44,763 nt of DNA, taken from positions 1 to 44,763 of the forward strand of contig NZ_QOHO01000095.1 in assembly GCF_003432035.1 (NCBI RefSeq). Direction: 5' to 3'. The position numbers and the translations under genes are program-made. This DNA is from Lacrimispora amygdalina (GTDB lineage: Bacteria; Bacillota; Clostridia; Lachnospirales; Lachnospiraceae). Shown piece after piece: positions 41,220-44,763 of this stretch. Numbering within the stretch: position 1 is the stretch's first letter; each line of letters begins with the position of its first letter. The notes beneath the pieces were generated by a model. That model was not told the DNA's origin. It saw only the letters and a list, made by a program, of their open reading frames with translations, and did not search any database.

Positions 41220-42398
41220 TTAATTTTTCTCCAGCAGAATTTTATAAGTCCGGTCTATGAGAAAGGCACCAAGGGGAGCCGTGACCAAAATGGATAATAC
41301 GGCTACGGTTAAAACAATATCACCGCAGGAAAGTCCCATGGCCAGAGGAAGTCCGCCGATGGCGGCCTGTACGGTTGCTTTGGGCATATATGCGAATGCA
41401 GTAAAAATCCGTTCTTTTTTATTTAAAGGCGTTTTTAACAGGCAGAGGAATACACCAGCCATCCGGAATACAATAACACAGAAAATCAGAATCACAGCCA
41501 TTAACCCGGCTTTAAGCGCGTATTGAATGTTGACTGTGGCTCCAACCAGAACAAATAGAAGAACCTCAGCTGCAACCCAGAGCTTGGAAAACTTCAGGGA
41601 AAGCCGTCTGGATAATTCATATTTTTTCTGTCTGAGAACAGCGCCCAGCGCCATAACGGCAAGAAGCCCGGAAAATCCAATGTTTCCCTTAATCTGATGT
41701 TCCGCTGTTACAAGAAGGAAAGAGATGGAAAGGATCAGTAAAACTTTTGCGCTGTCTCTTAAGTGAATACGTTTAAAGATAGAGGACAGAAGCATACCGG
41801 CAGCGGTACCGCCTGAAAGGCCAAACACAATTGAGGTGGGAATGGTAAGAAAATCTGACGGAGTGATTGCTTTCCCGCCGGCAAGACCGGTAAATGCGGT
41901 GAATAATACGATTACGTAAACGTCATCAACGGAAGCGCCTGCCATAATAATCTGAGGAATGCTTTTTTTAGTTCCGTAACCCGTTTCTATCAGTTTCAGC
42001 ATTCTTGGGACAACAACAGCGGGTGAAACTGCGGCCACAACGGTTCCCATAATAGCTGCTTCAAGCCGTGTGATACCAAGAAACAGCGGAGCAAATATCA
42101 TCATTGCAGCAATCTCGCAGCTTGCAGGGATAAAGCACATTAAAACAGCCGGACGGCCCACTTTTTTCAAATCCTGAATATCCAGATTTAAACCGGCTCT
42201 GGTCAGTATAATAATCAGTGCAACCTGTCGAAGCTCCGTGGAGATACCTAAGAGGGAGGGATTAAGAAGCCGGAGGGCATAAGGACCCAGTATCATTCCG
42301 GTTACTATCATTCCCAGAAGACTTGGAAGTTTCAGTTTTTCAAAAAGTGAACCCAGGGTCATCCCAATAAGAAATACAAGTGCCAGTGATAATAACAT
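41220..42398 (-). CDS. Cation:proton antiporter (CPA2 family), fluoride-riboswitch controlled
   Basis: Membrane antiporter of 392 residues with about 11-12 hydrophobic helices and no C-terminal regulatory (TrkA-N) domain. MLLSLALVFLIGMTLGSLFE and LPSLLGMIVTGMILGPYALR are standard Na_H_Exchanger starts; SPAVVVPRMLKL, GASVDDVYVIVLFT (paired acidic residues of the ion-binding site) and ATVQAAIGGLPLAMGL follow. GGAG is 7 nt before the ATG. The leader carries a fluoride riboswitch, so the likely job is fluoride tolerance, by exporting F- with coupling or restoring ion balance. Antiporters of this type are among the gene classes found behind fluoride riboswitches. Confidence 0.93.
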   Translation of the reverse strand: MLLSLALVFLIGMTLGSLFEKLKLPSLLGMIVTGMILGPYALRLLNPSLLGISTELRQVALIIILTRAGLNLDIQDLKKVGRPAVLMCFIPASCEIAAMMIFAPLFLGITRLEAAIMGTVVAAVSPAVVVPRMLKLIETGYGTKKSIPQIIMAGASVDDVYVIVLFTAFTGLAGGKAITPSDFLTIPTSIVFGLSGGTAAGMLLSSIFKRIHLRDSAKVLLILSISFLLVTAEHQIKGNIGFSGLLAVMALGAVLRQKKYELSRRLSLKFSKLWVAAEVLLFVLVGATVNIQYALKAGLMAVILIFCVIVFRMAGVFLCLLKTPLNKKERIFTAFAYMPKATVQAAIGGLPLAMGLSCGDIVLTVAVLSILVTAPLGAFLIDRTYKILLEKN

Positions 42399-42425
42399 AC
42401 ATTTTCTCCATTCTGTACAGTCGAT

Positions 42426-42520
42426 TAAAAAAGCTGATGCGTCTGCGAGTTTTCATCACAGAAGTCATCAGCTAATTAAGCGGTTTAAGGTCTTGCCTTG
42501 GGGAGAACTTCATTCCCTGC
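42426..42520 (-). promoter_or_regulatory. Fluoride riboswitch (crcB motif) with overlapping terminator
   Basis: On the minus strand the leader reads GCAGGGAATGAAGTTCTCCC, a spacer with a small AAGG/CCTT hairpin, AAACCGCT, TTAATT, AGCTGATGACTTCTG. This matches the crcB aptamer: stem GGGA/TCCC around ATGAAGTTC, stem GCT/AGC, the TGATGACTTC 3' strand, and the pseudoknot between GAAGTT and GACTTC. AGCTGATG (42473-42466), part of the aptamer, is repeated as CATCAGCT (42439-42432) followed by T6, forming a terminator that excludes the aptamer. Fluoride binding should allow read-through into the antiporter gene. Confidence 0.87.
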
Positions 42521-42527
42521 TTTTCGT

Positions 42528-42556
42528 ATTATATTACAATATTATTTATTTTACAA
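42528..42556 (-). promoter_or_regulatory. Promoter of the fluoride-riboswitch transcript
   Basis: Minus strand TTGTAA (42556-42551), 17-bp spacer, TATAAT (42533-42528). The start at about 42521 is directly before the aptamer. The -35 touches the stop codon of the upstream gene. Confidence 0.8.
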
Positions 42557-44182
42557 TTAATTTTTTCGCATTTTACTGGCTGCGTAACAGGCAGGGTACC
42601 ATTTCTGGAACCATTTGGTAAAGCATCCGAGAAGAAATGGAAGTATCGTATTGATGATACTTAAAGGTGCTTTAAAATCTGAAATAAGAAACAGATAAGT
42701 CCACAGAGGAGTGGCCAGATATAGAATTCCCCAGCAAGCCGTCAGGATCCGGTTGGTTTTTATAAAAAGAGGATTCTTTAACGCGTTTTCTCCTCCATAT
42801 CCATTCATGGAATAGTAAGCGGTCAGGGGAATTTTCAAAAATACTGTTACTGACCACATCAGCCCGAACAAGAGATAGGATACGGGCACGAGAATCAGGG
42901 GAGGAAATCCTGTTATAGCCAGTATTCCAAGAAGCGCTGCCGTAAATCCTGAGAACACGTCAAATACGGTGGGCTGATACCGGAAAAAGAAGAAAGGTAT
43001 GGCTGCGCTTACTAAAACCGAAAGAATTCCACCCAAAGCAGGATGATAAATGCCTGTAAACCATAGAGGAAACCACGGGAGCAGCATAAGAGTCATGTTG
43101 CTTTCCTTTTTGGAAACAGCCTGGTGAACATCGGATTTAGATGAAGAACCCAGATAATCATCCCAGTGAATCAGCAGCTGAAAATCGCCGTCTACCTGAT
43201 ATAGATGTTTCATCAGCGCAGTCTGGCCGTCGATTTCTCCCTTTGCTATGCTCATCCACACAGAAAGAGGAGTTGAAATCCTGGTGGTAAAGGGCTGAAA
43301 ATCCCGGGTTAAAACCTCACAGCCATCTTTTCCCATAATCAGCTGTGCCGTTTTATCTTCATCGGTATAATACATTTCCAAGACAAGATCTTTCCCATTC
43401 CAGGAATTCTTCTGGTAGAGTGCAGCCATCTGTCTGGTAAATGTAATGGCTGGGTGGGACTTCTCCTGTACCCGGGTCTGATCTGGGGGCTCAATTCCCC
43501 AACTGGCATCTGCCATACGTTCAAATACGTCTCTTGGAAAAAGAAGCTGAGAAAGCAGCTCTCTGGTTTCACCGGTTATTCTGCCATCAGCAAACTCTCT
43601 GCCTGCAGTCCGCACAGTCATTAAATACTCCTCTGTACGATTTCTCAATTCAGGAACACGAAAAAGCTCCCCCTGTCCGCAGTATATCGTTTCGTACCTG
43701 CCTTTACCAAGATGGTGGGTAAACTGTGAATCAACGGCATCATAATTGCCTTCCGCCGTATAGAAGCCGCAGGTGGAGATCAGCACATAACGCTTGTTTG
43801 TCATATCATACCGGGAAGGATGAGAGCCGTTTTGAGCTTCTCTTTCCATAAAAGGTAAAACCATGGGAAGCTGTCTGTCTATCAGCGCCTTTAAATGGGA
43901 GGGCAGTCCGAAATAATACAGCGGAAAGCTGTATATAACAACATCAGCGGATAAAATCTTTTCTATCACCATCGCCATGTCATCGGACATACAGCACCTC
44001 CCCGGGGTAGCCTTCCAGCAGCCAAAGCAGCCTATACACGGCCTGATGTCCAGTTTGGAAACGGTCAGGGTTTCTGCATGAACGGGTGATGTTTCTTTCA
44101 TTCCTTCAATAAATGCTTCTGTCAGCTTCATGGAATTGCTTTTTGCGCCTTTGGGACTTCCGTTTATGATCAGGACATTCAT
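42557..44182 (-). CDS. Flavodoxin-fold reductase / SCP2-like / membrane fusion protein
   Basis: Unusual three-part protein of 541 residues. Residues 1-190: NADPH-dependent FMN reductase fold with VLIINGSPKGAKSNSMKL (FMN phosphate loop), the cysteine cluster CIGCFGCW...GRCCMSDDM and SFPLYYFGLPSHLKALIDR. Residues about 240-360: resembles an SCP2 sterol-carrier domain (LSVWMSIAKGEIDGQTALMK, VDGDFQLLIHW). Residues about 370-541: five or six hydrophobic helices of no family I recognise. The reductase would work on the cytoplasmic face on a hydrophobic quinone- or lipid-like substrate; this is inference. It overlaps the PadR gene by ATGA and is thus co-expressed with its likely repressor. Confidence 0.82.
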   Translation of the reverse strand: MNVLIINGSPKGAKSNSMKLTEAFIEGMKETSPVHAETLTVSKLDIRPCIGCFGCWKATPGRCCMSDDMAMVIEKILSADVVIYSFPLYYFGLPSHLKALIDRQLPMVLPFMEREAQNGSHPSRYDMTNKRYVLISTCGFYTAEGNYDAVDSQFTHHLGKGRYETIYCGQGELFRVPELRNRTEEYLMTVRTAGREFADGRITGETRELLSQLLFPRDVFERMADASWGIEPPDQTRVQEKSHPAITFTRQMAALYQKNSWNGKDLVLEMYYTDEDKTAQLIMGKDGCEVLTRDFQPFTTRISTPLSVWMSIAKGEIDGQTALMKHLYQVDGDFQLLIHWDDYLGSSSKSDVHQAVSKKESNMTLMLLPWFPLWFTGIYHPALGGILSVLVSAAIPFFFFRYQPTVFDVFSGFTAALLGILAITGFPPLILVPVSYLLFGLMWSVTVFLKIPLTAYYSMNGYGGENALKNPLFIKTNRILTACWGILYLATPLWTYLFLISDFKAPLSIINTILPFLLGCFTKWFQKWYPACYAASKMRKN

Positions 44183-44727
44183 GTCAGCTCCTCCAGTTTT
44201 TTAATAGATCTGCTGGCCCAGTCTATACACATTTCAATATAGCTATAGCCAAAATCTGCGGAAAGTTCCCAATACAGTTTTTGTTCCGGTTCCACCAGAC
44301 TGCCGTACTGGCCGATGCTGTCAGGGATCTGCTTCATCTCGTTTTGATAATGGCTGCAGTCACGGATAAAGTCAGTCAGCATATCAATAGACTCTTTGGG
44401 AGGCCGGCAGCCGGAAAAGAAGACTTTCATTAGAAAAGCATTTTTATTTCCCTTGGAAAATTCGTCATTCTCCTGGGAAAGCCAGCGGAGAAATTCCTGT
44501 TTTCCTTTTGGAGTTATGGAATAAAGTTTTTTGCTGGGTTTTTCTGTCTGGATAATGATTTCACAGGTGACACATTCTTTTTTCTCCAGTTTATTAAGCT
44601 CTAAGTAGATCTGACTGGTCTGGGCGTACCAGAAAAACCGGACAGATGAACCGAAAGCCTTGGCCAGATCGTATCCGGTCATGCTTCCGTAAGATAAGAA
44701 ACCAAGTATGCTGTGGCTTAAGGACAT
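44179..44727 (-). CDS. PadR-family transcriptional regulator
   Basis: Winged-helix repressor of 182 residues. The N-terminal DNA-binding domain (about 4-80) includes LGFLSYGSMTGYDLAKAFG, RFFWYAQTSQIYLELNKLEK and LYSITPKGKQEFLRWL; the C-terminal helical part (about 90-180) belongs to the PadR-C (Vir_act_alpha_C) dimerisation type. A TTG at 44733 is in frame, but GGAG spaced 7 nt from 44727 supports that ATG. It overlaps the fusion protein gene by four bases. Such regulators usually repress the linked gene and respond to phenolics or membrane-active drugs. Confidence 0.93.
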   Translation of the reverse strand: MSLSHSILGFLSYGSMTGYDLAKAFGSSVRFFWYAQTSQIYLELNKLEKKECVTCEIIIQTEKPSKKLYSITPKGKQEFLRWLSQENDEFSKGNKNAFLMKVFFSGCRPPKESIDMLTDFIRDCSHYQNEMKQIPDSIGQYGSLVEPEQKLYWELSADFGYSYIEMCIDWASRSIKKLEELT

Positions 44728-44742
44728 GGGCAATCTCCTTTC

Positions 44743-44762
44743 ATATTATAAAATTATAATAT
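44743..44762 (-). promoter_or_regulatory. Candidate PadR operator at the window edge
   Basis: ATATTATAA-AA-TTATAATAT, perfect 9-bp arms, immediately upstream of the PadR ribosome binding site. It contains TATAAT on the minus strand, so a bound repressor would cover the promoter. The upstream part is cut by the window end. Confidence 0.5.
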
Positions 44763-44763
44763 T

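Overview
The window looks like a chromosomal segment of a spore-forming anaerobic Clostridia, most likely a Lachnospiraceae of the Lacrimispora/Clostridium sphenoides type. The family-level call is an inference from gene content, gene order and style; I ran no search. The supporting signs are a conserved sporulation and housekeeping cluster (pth, mfd, spoVT, mazG, hup, rqcP, yabP, yabQ, divIC, spoIIE, tilS, hpt, ftsH), strong AGGAGG ribosome binding sites, sigma-A promoters, and an anaerobe's oxygen-defence genes (superoxide reductase, NADH oxidase).

Layout. 1-1.7 kb: a PHP phosphatase and a LysR regulator, translationally coupled, on the minus strand. 1.9-10.1 kb: a plus-strand run with a three-S1-domain RNA-binding protein, a small alarmone synthetase, a membrane glycerophosphodiesterase, D-aminoacyl-tRNA deacylase, an M18 aminopeptidase, a trigger-factor-like lipoprotein, xanthine phosphoribosyltransferase and a HAD phosphatase. 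10.1-13.4 kb: two minus-strand genes (FAD-dependent oxidoreductase, DUF4091 protein). 13.4-27.7 kb: the sporulation/housekeeping cluster in an order close to that of Bacillus subtilis, with a minus-strand metallo-beta-lactamase-fold gene and two small unrecognised genes inserted. 28-30 kb: a GH13 glycosidase. 30.1-32 kb: tRNA-Tyr, an NADH oxidase on the minus strand, and tRNA-Leu. 32-33.4 kb: a MarR regulator and an alpha/beta hydrolase that share an operator. 33.4-38.1 kb: a two-component system divergent from a three-gene ABC transporter of the lantibiotic-immunity / cationic-peptide-resistance type. 38.2-44.7 kb: a chemoreceptor, a superoxide reductase without its rubredoxin-like iron site, a ferritin-like small protein, a cation/proton antiporter behind a fluoride riboswitch, a flavodoxin-SCP2-membrane fusion protein, and its PadR regulator.

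The strongest regulatory finds are these. (1) A fluoride (crcB-type) riboswitch with an overlapping intrinsic terminator precedes the antiporter, pointing to fluoride detoxification. (2) A hairpin just before yabP buries its Shine-Dalgarno sequence and also looks like a terminator, and a possible sporulation promoter would start transcripts past its 5' arm. (3) The spoIIE promoter has a consensus -35 and -10 separated by 21 bp with Spo0A-box-like sequences, and it drives a SpoIIE that lacks the membrane domain. (4) The marR gene appears to be transcribed from its own start codon, with an 18-bp palindrome in its promoter that recurs perfectly before the neighbouring hydrolase. (5) Structured leaders lie before the alarmone synthetase and before pth-mfd.

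No CRISPR array, insertion sequence, rRNA, prophage or replication origin was seen.
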